Below, one piece after another: positions 56,230-64,000 of a stretch of DNA of 64,000 bases (within the stretch, counting starts at the first letter, position 1; each line of letters starts with the position of its first letter). The position numbers and the translations under genes are program-made. The DNA comes from CBDCDJ01 sp965215355. GTDB taxonomy: Bacteria; Deinococcota; Deinococci; Deinococcales; Trueperaceae. The notes beneath the pieces were generated by a model. The model made no database searches. It was given only the letters and a program-made list of their open reading frames with translations, and had not been told where the DNA came from. The stretch is from contig CBDCDJ010000007.1 in assembly GCA_965215355.1 (NCBI GenBank), positions 496,001-560,000 of the forward strand, given 5' to 3'.

Positions 56230-57890
56230 GCGCCCACGTCTGCCAGATACTGATGCACGAACTGCACCGCAATTGACCCTTCACCCACCGCCGAGGCGAC
56301 CCGTTTGACCGAGCCGCTGCGCACGTCGCCCGCGGCGAAAATGCCGGGGACGCTCGTCTCGAGCAAAAACGGTTCGCGCTCGGGCGTCCAGCTTTCAGGC
56401 CACGCGCCGTCCTCTTTCAGGTCCGACCCGGTGCAGACGAAGCCGCGAGCGTCGCGCCTCACGAAGTCGCCGAGCCAGTCGGTTTGCGGCGACGCGCCGA
56501 TGAAGATGAACAGCGCCGAGGTGTCATGCTCAGTTTCTTGCCCGCCGCACTTCAGAGTAAGCCCCTCCAGGCGGTCCGCGCCGCGCACCCCTGTGACTTC
56601 AGTCCTCAACCTCACCTGAATCGTGTCGGTCGCCCGAATCTGGTCGACTAAGTACTGCGACATCTTGCTTTCGAGGTCCGCGCCGCGCACCAGCAGATTG
56701 ACCCGCCGCGCGAAGTTCGCCAAGTACATCGCCGCCTGCCCCGCCGAGTTGCCCGCGCCGATGATGTACACGTCCTCACCCCGGCAAGCCGTCGCCTCGC
56801 TGATGGACGAGCCGTAATAGACGCCGCGCCCGGTGAGGTCGTCCAGGCCGGGGATGGGCAACTTGCGGTACGACACCCCGAGCGTTAAAACGAGCGCGTG
56901 GCAGGTCAAGCAACTGCCGTCGTCGAGGGTCAAGAGTTTGTAAGTGTCTTTGAGTTCGATTTTTTGTACGCCCTGCGGCGAGATGAGTTCGGCCCCGAAC
57001 TTTCTGGCCTGCGTCACCGCGCGTCGCGTCAGGTCGGCCCCGGACAGCCCGACCGGAAAGCCGAGGTAGTTTTCGATGCGCGACGAGGTTCCCGCCTGCC
57101 CGCCGGGTGCCTCGCGGTCTAAAAGCGCGACCTCCAGACCTTCCGACGCACCGTAGACCGCCGCCGCCAAACCCGCCGGGCCGCCGCCGACGATGGCGAG
57201 GTCGTAAAAGGTGTTGCCGGCTTGCGTGTTCAGCCCAGCTCGGCGCGCGACCTCGCCGGGTGCGGGTTTGAGGAGGCGCGCGCCGTCCTCGAAAACGACT
57301 GCGGGAAGGTCTTCGGGGGTCAAGTCGCCGTCCGCCACGATTTTTTTGGCCTCGTCGTCCCGCTCGACGTCGAGCCAGCGGTAAGGCACCTGGCTCCGCG
57401 CTAAGAAATCGCGGAGCGTGTGGCCCAGCGGCGACCAGCGGTGCGAGACGATTTTGATGCCCGTGAAGGGCGGCCGGTATGACGCCTGCCAGTCGGTAAG
57501 CATGTCGTCCAGCACCGGGTACAGCTTTTCCTCCGGCGGGTCCCAGGGCTTGAGGAGGTAGTAGTGGATTTTGCTCTGGTTGATGGCGCTTATCGCCGCG
57601 TCGGTGTCGGCGTAGGCGGTCAGAAGCGCGCGTTTGGCATCGGGGAAGAGGCTCATGGCCTCGCTTAAAAAGGCGACACCGTCCATCTTCGGCATCCGCT
57701 GGTCGGCCAAGAGCAGGGCGACGGGTGTATCACGACTTTTGAGTTCCCGGACGGCTTGTAAAGCTTCGTCTCCCGAACTCGCCCGCACCACGCGGTAATC
57801 CTCGCCGTAACGTTTGCGCAGGTCCCTCGCCACCGCGCCCAACACCTGCGGGTCGTCGTCCACGCTCAAGATGACGGGTTTGACCGCCAT
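56226..57890 (-). CDS. Receiver-glutaredoxin-thioredoxin reductase-like flavoprotein
   Basis: A 554-residue fusion. Residues 1-125 are a receiver domain (VDDDPQ, Asp63 in LLADQRMPKMDG, YLLKPWDPPEEKL). Residues about 140-215 resemble a glutaredoxin-like domain without cysteines. The rest is a thioredoxin-reductase-type flavoprotein: FAD motif AIVGGGPAGLAAAVYGAS, NAD(P)H motif VYIIGAGNSAGQAAMYLA and terminal VPGIFAAGDVRSG. The CxxC disulfide of true thioredoxin reductases is missing (SISEATACRGEDV). Enzyme activity is probably controlled by phosphorylation from the nearby kinase. It overlaps the DUF2630 stop by one base. Confidence 0.88.
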   Translation of the reverse strand: MAVKPVILSVDDDPQVLGAVARDLRKRYGEDYRVVRASSGDEALQAVRELKSRDTPVALLLADQRMPKMDGVAFLSEAMSLFPDAKRALLTAYADTDAAISAINQSKIHYYLLKPWDPPEEKLYPVLDDMLTDWQASYRPPFTGIKIVSHRWSPLGHTLRDFLARSQVPYRWLDVERDDEAKKIVADGDLTPEDLPAVVFEDGARLLKPAPGEVARRAGLNTQAGNTFYDLAIVGGGPAGLAAAVYGASEGLEVALLDREAPGGQAGTSSRIENYLGFPVGLSGADLTRRAVTQARKFGAELISPQGVQKIELKDTYKLLTLDDGSCLTCHALVLTLGVSYRKLPIPGLDDLTGRGVYYGSSISEATACRGEDVYIIGAGNSAGQAAMYLANFARRVNLLVRGADLESKMSQYLVDQIRATDTIQVRLRTEVTGVRGADRLEGLTLKCGGQETEHDTSALFIFIGASPQTDWLGDFVRRDARGFVCTGSDLKEDGAWPESWTPEREPFLLETSVPGIFAAGDVRSGSVKRVASAVGEGSIAVQFVHQYLADVGA

Positions 57891-58135
57891 CAGGGCCGGT
57901 ACGACTCGACGGTTTCTTCGCTGCGCAGTTTCACCTCGTCGGGGTCCTCGTCGTGGGCTTCGGCGGCGCGGCGGCGGCGCAGCAGGTCCCAGTACTGGTC
58001 GAGTTCTGTTTGCACGGCTTCCAACCGCCGTTGCTTCGTCTCGTCCAGAGCGCCGCCCTCTTCTAACAGGGCGTGTTCCTGTTCGACGAGTTCCGAGATG
58101 TGCTCCAACACGCCTTTGTTCGTTCGGTCTGCCAT
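57890..58135 (-). CDS. DUF2630-family protein
   Basis: The 81-residue, highly charged helical protein matches DUF2630: ISELVEQEHALLEEGGALDETKQRRLEAVQTELDQYWDLLRRRRAAEAHDEDPDEV. Its function is unknown. It has AGGAGGT before the ATG and directly precedes the receiver-flavoprotein gene, so it is first in that operon. Confidence 0.85.
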   Translation of the reverse strand: MADRTNKGVLEHISELVEQEHALLEEGGALDETKQRRLEAVQTELDQYWDLLRRRRAAEAHDEDPDEVKLRSEETVESYRP

Positions 58136-58260
58136 CGTGGACCTCCTTGGGTATTTTTGCAGCTACCGTGCGACCGTTCAGGGGCCGTTCCTGCTGTCCC
58201 GTTGAAAGAAAGTGGCTTGTAGAAAAGCCTTCTTTACTCTACTCGAGGCCGGTCATGAAG

Positions 58261-60414
58261 TCATTTTGCCAGCGTCACCTCGTCGACGTAGCACCAGGCC
58301 CAAGTCTCGCCTTTCTCGAGTGACTTGACAACCGGGTGTTCGGACGCCTTGAAGTGGGCCGTCGCGTGTTTGTTTTTGGACGAGTCGCAGCAGCCGACCG
58401 CGCCGCAGCTCATGCAGACGCGCAAATGTACCCAAGTGTCGCCCAGCGCCACGCACTCGGGACAGACGAGCTTGGCGGGCGCTTTGACCGAGTTCAGGCT
58501 GTCGGTGTGGCTACACTTGTCCGAAGTGCGTTGCGTCTCGGAAAGCGTGACGAGGTTTGGCGCGCGTCCCGGTACGAGGTGCTTGAAGGTCTCCAGGGCT
58601 CGAGTCCTGCCTTCCGCGCCGACGCCCGCCCGGTCCAGCACCTCGCTCACGACCAGTTTCGTCGCCGCGTGGTCGGCCGAAACGACCGCCGCCGCGCCCG
58701 CCTCTTCGAGTTCTGCAACGGCCGCGCTGTAGGGCGTGTAGACGACGACCGGGAGGTCCGGGCGGGCGGCTTTCACCACGCTTGTCGTGCGGTGCGCCAT
58801 CTCCGGCTCGTCGTCCGGAATGACGAGCAACGAAGCGCGCTCGAGGCCCACCAGTTCCAAAATGTAGCCCTTGGTGTAGTCGCCGCGCACCACCTTGCGC
58901 CCCTTTTCTTCGGCTTGGGCGGCTCCGCCGGGACTGAGCGTGGCGATGGCGTAGGGAAGATTCGCCTCGTCGAGCGCCGCGGCGAGGGCTTGCCCGGTCT
59001 CGCCGTAGCCCGCGATAATGACGTGATTCTCAAGCGCGGCGAAGGTTTCGGCGAGGTCCTCTGCGGTTGCCTCCGGGGCGGCCGGGGCTGGGGTGCGGGG
59101 CTCGAGCCGCCCCGCCAGACGACCCCCCAAACTCGCCAGCGACGGCGTGATGCCCATGAGGAGCACCGTGCAGGCGATAAAGGTCTGCGCGCCCTCCGCG
59201 CCCAAACCGAGCGGCGTCAGGCCGACCTCGCGCCCGGCGCGCTCCAAGACGAACGAGAACTCGCCTATTTGCGCCAGCATCAGTCCGGTGGCAAAACTCA
59301 CCCCGAGCCCGTAGCCGAGCAGCCGCACCCCGAGCGCCGTAAACAACGTTTTGACGAGGATGACCAGCGCGACGCCCAGCAGCACCAGCGGCAAGTGGCT
59401 GAACAAAAACTGCAAGTCGAGCAGCATCCCCACCGACAGAAAAAAGGCCGCGCTGAAGAGGATTTGTAGCGGCAAAATCTCGCTGAACGCCTGCTGCGAA
59501 AAGCGGCTCTCGCTGACCAACAGCCCGGCCAAAAACGCGCCCAGGGACAAGCTCACCCCGACAAGCCCGGTGAGGTAGGCCGTCCCGAAACACACCGCGA
59601 TGACGGTGAGCAAAAAAATCTCCGGCGAGCAAGTTCTAGCCACGGCTTCTAAAAGTTTCGGCATCAGTCGCCGCGCGCCGAACAGCACCACGGCGATGAT
59701 GCCGACGGCCTTGAGAAGCGCCCACAGGAGTGAGAGTGCGCCGCCGCCCTCGCCCCCCAACATCGGTACGACGAGGACCATCGCCACGACCGCGAGGTCT
59801 TGAAAAATCAAAATCCCTAAGGCCGCCTGCCCCGGCTCGGTCGTCGTCTCGGCGCGGTCGGCGAGGAGTTTCAGCACGATGGCGGTCGAGGACAGCGACA
59901 GCAAAAAGCCCGTGAACACGCCGGTCTGCCAAGCGACGCCGAAAACCGCCAAAACAAGCGTCGTGACCGCGACGATGCCGCCGACCATCAGACCACCGGC
60001 TCCGAAAATAAGCCGCCCGATGCGCGCTAAAGTCTCTAAGCTGAACTCGATGCCGATGGTGAAGAGCAGCAAAATCACCCCGACCTCGGCCGCCGCGTCA
60101 ATGAGTTCGCGGTCCTGGACGAGCCCGAGCGCGTTCGGCCCGATGACGACCCCCGCCAGCAAAAACCCGACGATGGGGGTGAGCCCGACGCGAAAACCCA
60201 CGAACGCGATGACTGCACTGGCGACCATCAGGGCGGCCAACTCGGCAAAAAAGTGCGGCGTCTCGCCCGCAGCGAGAGCGGTACCGGCGCAGGCCAACGC
60301 TGCTACACAGGCGAGGTTGCGCCCGGCGTTCGGGCGGAGCAGCTTCAAGCCGAGTTGTGTTTGTGAGGACTCGAGCACTTTCTCTCCGATTTCTCGAGGG
60401 GTTGACCATTGCAT
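58261..60414 (-). CDS. Kef-type cation:proton antiporter with TrkA-N and C-terminal UBP zinc finger
   Basis: A protein of about 717 residues with three parts. The first 430 residues are a CPA2 antiporter with about 12 helices (GFLLAGVVIGPNALGLV, LSSTAIVLKLLAD, LGAFLAGLLVSESRF). A TrkA-N nucleotide-binding domain follows (HVIIAGYGETGQALAAALDEANL). The last 70 residues form a UBP-type zinc finger (CPECVALGDTWVHLRVCMSCGAVGCCD, then HATAHFKASEHPVV). In eukaryotes that finger binds the free C-terminus of ubiquitin; its ligand here is unknown. The ATG at 60414 follows TACAGT by 9 nt; a slightly longer start is possible. Confidence 0.87.
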   Translation of the reverse strand: MQWSTPREIGEKVLESSQTQLGLKLLRPNAGRNLACVAALACAGTALAAGETPHFFAELAALMVASAVIAFVGFRVGLTPIVGFLLAGVVIGPNALGLVQDRELIDAAAEVGVILLLFTIGIEFSLETLARIGRLIFGAGGLMVGGIVAVTTLVLAVFGVAWQTGVFTGFLLSLSSTAIVLKLLADRAETTTEPGQAALGILIFQDLAVVAMVLVVPMLGGEGGGALSLLWALLKAVGIIAVVLFGARRLMPKLLEAVARTCSPEIFLLTVIAVCFGTAYLTGLVGVSLSLGAFLAGLLVSESRFSQQAFSEILPLQILFSAAFFLSVGMLLDLQFLFSHLPLVLLGVALVILVKTLFTALGVRLLGYGLGVSFATGLMLAQIGEFSFVLERAGREVGLTPLGLGAEGAQTFIACTVLLMGITPSLASLGGRLAGRLEPRTPAPAAPEATAEDLAETFAALENHVIIAGYGETGQALAAALDEANLPYAIATLSPGGAAQAEEKGRKVVRGDYTKGYILELVGLERASLLVIPDDEPEMAHRTTSVVKAARPDLPVVVYTPYSAAVAELEEAGAAAVVSADHAATKLVVSEVLDRAGVGAEGRTRALETFKHLVPGRAPNLVTLSETQRTSDKCSHTDSLNSVKAPAKLVCPECVALGDTWVHLRVCMSCGAVGCCDSSKNKHATAHFKASEHPVVKSLEKGETWAWCYVDEVTLAK

Positions 60415-60484
60415 GGCGCTTGTACTGTACCTTAACGACAACTGTGCTCAGGTTGGGTGAACGAAGGCCCACGTTGATTTAGGC

Positions 60485-61249
60485 TCATTCACCGATCATG
60501 ACGCTCAATTCTCGAACTTCGCCCCCGCGCAACACCTGGACCTTTACAGTTTTACCGACCTGGGTTTCGTCGAGCCCCGCCAGCAGTTGCTCCGGCCGGT
60601 ACACGGTTTCACTACCGAACTTCAGCAAGATGTCGCCCAAAACGAGGCCCGCATTCGCCGCCGGGCTATTCGCTTCGACCGAGACGACCATCAGCCCCGC
60701 GCGTTGCTCTGAGCGCTCGCGCATCTCGGCGGGCAGCCGCACGCTCTGACCCCCCAGGCCGAGGTAGCCGCGGCGCACCCGGCCGTGCTCGAGCAACGAC
60801 CCCACCACGCGTTTGACGGTGCTTGCGGGGATGACCGCGTCGCCCGCGCGGTTGAGCGCCGCCGTGTTCAGCCCGACGACCTCGCCGCTCAGGGTAAGAA
60901 GCGGCCCGCCCGAAAAGCCGCGAAAGGGAGAAGCGTCGGTGTAGATTTTCGCGTCCAAACGCCCGCCCCAGCCCGTGTGCCACGCGCCGCCCAGGCCGCC
61001 GAGAATCCCCTTCGTGGCGCGCAGCGTGTCGCCGGGGCGGCCCACGCGGAACACCGTCCGGCCGACCTTGAGCGTGTCCGCTTCGGCCCAAAGAGCGGGC
61101 TCGAGCCCCGCCTCGGCTTCTTCGAGCCTGAGCACCGCCAGGTCGGTCGCCGGGTCGCGTCCGGCCAGCGCCGCGCTCAACGTGCGGCCGTCACTCGTCC
61201 CGACGGTCACAGTTTCTTCCTCGACCGCCCGGTCGGTCGTCACCACCAC
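60485..61249 (-). CDS. HtrA-like protease, N-terminally truncated, with PDZ domain
   Basis: The 254-residue product corresponds to the later part of a DegP/HtrA protease: DPATDLAVLRLEEAE with the catalytic Asp, SPFRGFSGGPLLTLSGEVVGLNTAAL with the catalytic Ser, then a PDZ domain (RRGYLGLGGQSVRLP, AGLMVVSVEANSPAANAGLVLGDILLKFG). The N-terminal region with export signal and catalytic His is missing: an in-frame stop lies 12 codons upstream of the GTG. It is probably an inactive remnant or a PDZ scaffold. Confidence 0.72.
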   Translation of the reverse strand: MVVTTDRAVEEETVTVGTSDGRTLSAALAGRDPATDLAVLRLEEAEAGLEPALWAEADTLKVGRTVFRVGRPGDTLRATKGILGGLGGAWHTGWGGRLDAKIYTDASPFRGFSGGPLLTLSGEVVGLNTAALNRAGDAVIPASTVKRVVGSLLEHGRVRRGYLGLGGQSVRLPAEMRERSEQRAGLMVVSVEANSPAANAGLVLGDILLKFGSETVYRPEQLLAGLDETQVGKTVKVQVLRGGEVRELSVMIGE

Positions 61250-61452
61250 GTCGGGGGCGGCCTCATTCTCGGCTTGTTTACATCACCCCTGACATCCCAC
61301 TCCACGCTTACCTGCCCCCGCCTGAGCAGCTTTCCTTGCAGCGAACCCCTCGTTACGCAGGCAAGCTCTAGCGTGCGTGGGCATTTAGTCGGAATGCCTA
61401 GTTTAAAACCCGCCCCTACGATGCGCTGAAAAAGTACGTTCAGGACGACTCA

Positions 61453-62970
61453 CTACACAGGCTGCACCTTCGCCCTCACATAATCGCCCAACTCGTCAAC
61501 CGCCACCCGCTCCTGCATCATCGTGTCGCGGTCACGCACGGTGACGGTATTTTTGAGCGCAGGGTCGTCCTCCCCGAGCGTGTCGAAGTCCACCGTGACG
61601 CAGAGCGGCGTACCGACCTCGTCGTGGCGGCGGTAACCTTTGCCGATGTTGCCGGTGTCCTCGTAAAACACGCGCCCGACGCCGAGCGCTTGCAGGTCGC
61701 GCTTGACGGCTTTGGCCTTGTCGGTAATCTCGGGTTTGTTCCGCGCCAGGGGAATAACGGCGACTTTAATGGGTGACAGGTGCGGCCTCAGTTTGAGCAC
61801 AATTCGCTCCTTGCCGTCGCCTAAGTCTTCCCTCGTGAACGCCTCGGTCAGCACCGCCAGCACGCCGCGGTCGACCCCGGCCGAGGGTTCGACGACGTAG
61901 GGGACGACTTGTTTGTTGGTTTCCAAGTCGAGGATGGTGAGTTTGGCCGTGCTGTCGGTGTTTTTAGCGACGGCAGCCGTCAAGCCCAAAGCGTCCTGAT
62001 TTTTGCTGTGCGAGCCCAAGTCGTAGTCGGTGCGGTTGGCGACGCCCTCCAACTCTTCCAGCCCGTGCGGGAACTTGTAAAGAATGTCGACCGTCGCCTT
62101 GGCGTAGTGCGCCAACTCGGCGGGCTCCTGGTCGTAGGGCGTCAGGTTGTCGCTTTGCAAACCCTGGTCGCGCCACCACTGCAGGCGGTCTTCGACCCAG
62201 CGGCGGTGCCATTCGTCGTCCTCACCCGGTTTGACGAAGTATTCAATCTCCATCTGCTCGAACTCGCGCACCCGAAAGATAAAGTTGCGCGGCGTGATTT
62301 CGTTGCGAAACGCCTTGCCGATTTGGGCGACGCCGAAAGGTAGCTTTCTAGCCGTCGAGTCGAGCACGTTTTTGAAGTTCACAAAGATGCCTTGCGCGGT
62401 CTCGGGGCGCAAATACGCGTAGCTCTCCTCATCTTGAATCGGGCCGACGGTCGTCTTGAACATCATGTTGAAGGGTCGCGGCGGCGTCCAGTCGCCGGGT
62501 TGCCCGTCGTCGGGGTCGGTTACTCTGGCTTCGGTCAAGAGTTCCGCGGCGCGCTCGGGAATCGTCATGAGGTGCGCGACGAGCGCGTTGACGCTGGTCG
62601 ACTCGTCTAAGTCGGCCCCGTTGGCGACGGCAGAAAGCGTCTCCGGCTTCTGGTCGGCGAGGAGGTGGTCCAAGCGGTAGCGGCGCTTGCTCTTGCGGTT
62701 GTCAACCAGCGGGTCGGCAAAGGTCGCCTCGTGGCCCGAGTAGCGCAGCACGAGCTTGTTCATGAGGATGCTGGCGTCCAGGCCTTCCACGTCGTCGCGC
62801 TCGTAGACGTTTGCGCGCCACCAGGCGGCTTTGAGGTTGTTTTTAAGCTCGACGCCGAGCGGGCCGTAGTCGTAGGTGCCTTGCAGGCCGCCGTAGATGT
62901 CCGAGCCAGGGAAGATAAAGCCGCGCCGCTTGCACAGGGCGACGAGTTCGTCCATCGTTTCTGCGGGCAT
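61453..62970 (-). CDS. glyS: Glycyl-tRNA synthetase (dimer type)
   Basis: The 505-residue class II enzyme is the alpha2 GlyRS type found in Thermus and eukaryotes. It begins METMDELVALCKRRGFIFPG-like, with GLQGTYDYGPLGVELKNN, LRPETAQGIFVNFKN (motif 2 region), FRNEITPRNFIFRVREFEQMEIEYF, EPSAGVDRGVLAVL and a C-terminal anticodon-binding domain (VAVIPLARN). The ATG is preceded by a strong AGGAGG. A T-box leader lies immediately upstream, so expression responds to uncharged tRNA-Gly. Confidence 0.96.
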   Translation of the reverse strand: MPAETMDELVALCKRRGFIFPGSDIYGGLQGTYDYGPLGVELKNNLKAAWWRANVYERDDVEGLDASILMNKLVLRYSGHEATFADPLVDNRKSKRRYRLDHLLADQKPETLSAVANGADLDESTSVNALVAHLMTIPERAAELLTEARVTDPDDGQPGDWTPPRPFNMMFKTTVGPIQDEESYAYLRPETAQGIFVNFKNVLDSTARKLPFGVAQIGKAFRNEITPRNFIFRVREFEQMEIEYFVKPGEDDEWHRRWVEDRLQWWRDQGLQSDNLTPYDQEPAELAHYAKATVDILYKFPHGLEELEGVANRTDYDLGSHSKNQDALGLTAAVAKNTDSTAKLTILDLETNKQVVPYVVEPSAGVDRGVLAVLTEAFTREDLGDGKERIVLKLRPHLSPIKVAVIPLARNKPEITDKAKAVKRDLQALGVGRVFYEDTGNIGKGYRRHDEVGTPLCVTVDFDTLGEDDPALKNTVTVRDRDTMMQERVAVDELGDYVRAKVQPV

Positions 62971-63013
62971 GAGAACCTCCTGTAAGCTCACCTGGGGGTG
63001 TAGACCTCGAGTT

Positions 63014-63303
63014 AAAAACGCCCAGGTGGCAGCTTCCACCTGGGGACGGGTAGTGAACTATCCGCGGTTCCACCCCAGTTCCTCGAGCGCTCGAGGCTCT
63101 CAAATCACCGTAACGCCGTGACGAACGAAAGGGTTTCGGTCAGTGAGTCAGCTTGTGGTTGTAGACGCACAACGAACCGCCAACGACTCAAAACCTTTGC
63201 CCTCCAAGCTCCCCGCCGCCCTTCCCGCGCCGCCGCCGCCGGGCTCGCACCCTCCCCGACTCGCTTGTTGACAGCCGCACGCGGTACTCCTGCGGTTCAA
63301 CGC
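63014..63303 (-). promoter_or_regulatory. T-box riboswitch of glyS
   Basis: On the minus strand the T-box sequence GGGTGGAACCGCGG (63062-63075) lies inside an antiterminator with arms GAACT and AGTTC (63077-63081 and 63055-63059). A terminator hairpin follows (arms CCAGGTGG/CCACCTGG, 63022-63043) with five T residues. Upstream is a perfect 16-bp stem centred on CGCG (63081-63096). A GGC (63199-63201) followed by A is a possible specifier codon for glycine. The leader would start near 63303. Confidence 0.85.
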
Positions 63304-63310
63304 CCTCTCC

Positions 63311-63340
63311 ATCATGCCAGAAGCGCGCACTGCAGGTCAA
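63311..63340 (-). promoter_or_regulatory. glyS promoter
   Basis: Minus-strand TTGACC (63335-63340) and CATGAT (63311-63316), 18-bp spacer, place the transcript start about 330 nt before glyS, which fits a complete T-box leader. Confidence 0.5.
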
Positions 63341-63411
63341 CACCGGTCTTCGGCTGTTCGCCGCTTTACCTCACAGGCAAGCTCGAAAGCACCCGCCCCT
63401 AAATTTTGCGG

Positions 63412-63417
63412 TATCCT
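63412..63417 (+). promoter_or_regulatory. Leaderless -10 of lysC
   Basis: TATCCT ends 8 nt before the ATG. The bases in between are pyrimidine-rich and contain no ribosome site. Confidence 0.5.
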
Positions 63418-63425
63418 CCTGCTTT

Positions 63426-64000
63426 ATGGACTACGCCCTCGAGCGCGCTGCGCCTGAGCACACCCGCCTCACCGACTCTATCGTCGTGCAAAAGTACGGC
63501 GGCACGAGCGTCGGGGATTTGGAACGCATCCGCAAGGTGGCGGCGCGCGTGGCGCGCACCGTGGCGCAGGGCCACAAGGTGGCCGTCACGGTGTCGGCGA
63601 TGGGCCGCACCACCGACAGCCTCATCACGCTCGCCAAAGAAGCCAACCCCCGCCCGAGCCGCCGCGAACTCGACGTGCTCATGGCGACGGGCGAGCAGCA
63701 GACCATCGCCCTGCTCGCCCTGACGCTGCACAGTTTGGGCGTGACGGCCCAGTCTTTCACTGGGCAGCAGGCGGGCTTTTTGACCGACAGCTTGAGCGGC
63801 GGCGCGCGCATCGTCGAGGTGAATCCGGCGGGGCTGCTGCAGGCTTTCGAGCAGGTGGACGTGGCCGTCGTCGCGGGCTTTCAAGGTGTAGACGCCAACG
63901 GCACCATCACCACCTTGGGGCGCGGCGGCTCGGACACGACCGCCGTCGCCGTGGCGGCCGCCCTGGGCGCGGCGGAGTGCGAAATCTACACCGACACCGA
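63426..64000 (+). CDS. lysC: Aspartokinase, N-terminal part (runs off the window)
   Basis: The visible 191 codons encode the kinase domain of aspartokinase, which phosphorylates aspartate for lysine, threonine and methionine synthesis. The substrate motif VVQKYGGTSVGD, VTVSAMGRTTDSL, LMATGEQQTIALLAL, GFQGVDANGTITTLGRGGSDTTAVAVAAAL and ECEIYTDT match the family. The C-terminal kinase end and ACT regulatory domains lie beyond the edge. The ATG is chosen because it follows a TATCCT hexamer by 8 nt. Confidence 0.95.
   Translation, partial: MDYALERAAPEHTRLTDSIVVQKYGGTSVGDLERIRKVAARVARTVAQGHKVAVTVSAMGRTTDSLITLAKEANPRPSRRELDVLMATGEQQTIALLALTLHSLGVTAQSFTGQQAGFLTDSLSGGARIVEVNPAGLLQAFEQVDVAVVAGFQGVDANGTITTLGRGGSDTTAVAVAAALGAAECEIYTDT

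Overview
The window is a high-GC bacterial chromosome segment. Most genes are G/C-rich at third positions, and many start codons sit 5-9 bases downstream of a TANNNT hexamer with no Shine-Dalgarno sequence, the leaderless arrangement typical of Deinococcota. The gene set fits a member of that phylum, possibly Trueperaceae: SUF operon, dimer-type glycyl-tRNA synthetase behind a T-box, fused 5-oxoprolinase subunits, ferrochelatase with a cluster-type C-terminus, many toxin-antitoxin genes. The phylum call is inference from style and content, because no rRNA gene is present. I saw no tRNA, rRNA or CRISPR.

Layout. 0-4.7 kb: an Fe-S assembly operon read leftwards (sufC, a TolB-like propeller protein, sufB, sufD). 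4.8-16.7 kb: Ser/Thr kinase, metallo-hydrolase, amino-acid binding protein, a CinA-NadD fusion, thioesterase, an ABC-ATPase remnant, ferrochelatase, potA, a ricin/metallophosphatase lipoprotein, potD and a methyltransferase. 16.8-33 kb: serS, an EEP-family membrane protein, an ABC exporter, a MarR regulon with two matching operators, secreted proteins, a two-component pair, a DUF432-mscS-dinB operon, pxpA/pxpBC, brnTA and an M24 peptidase.

34.5-40.1 kb is an AT-richer island with four tightly packed genes: a DUF6884-like protein, a NurA-like nuclease, an HNH nuclease fused to a HerA ATPase, and a DpdA-like member of the tRNA-guanine transglycosylase superfamily. It ends inside a truncated queC, which lies behind a queuosine-precursor transporter gene. 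I read the four genes as a candidate 7-deazaguanine DNA modification/restriction system with HerA-NurA as its effector; this is the most interesting part of the window. Small toxin-antitoxin genes lie on both sides (32-34 kb and 41-42 kb).

42-52 kb: a PhoB/PhoR-like pair, an integral membrane protein, glycosyltransferase, patatin, arginase, an IS200-type element, zwf, gnd and an MFS exporter. 53-58 kb: an HNH protein, a VapBC-like pair, a glutaredoxin-like protein, then a probable redox signalling cluster (cNMP-domain histidine kinase, AbrB-like protein, receiver-glutaredoxin-flavoprotein fusion, DUF2630). 58-64 kb: a Kef-type antiporter carrying a UBP zinc finger, an N-terminally truncated HtrA-like protein, glyS with its T-box, and the start of lysC.

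Two genome-wide features stand out: strong over-representation of CTCGAG, also inside the AT-rich island, and perfect intergenic hairpins of identical geometry (20-bp stem, 16-nt loop) in two operons.
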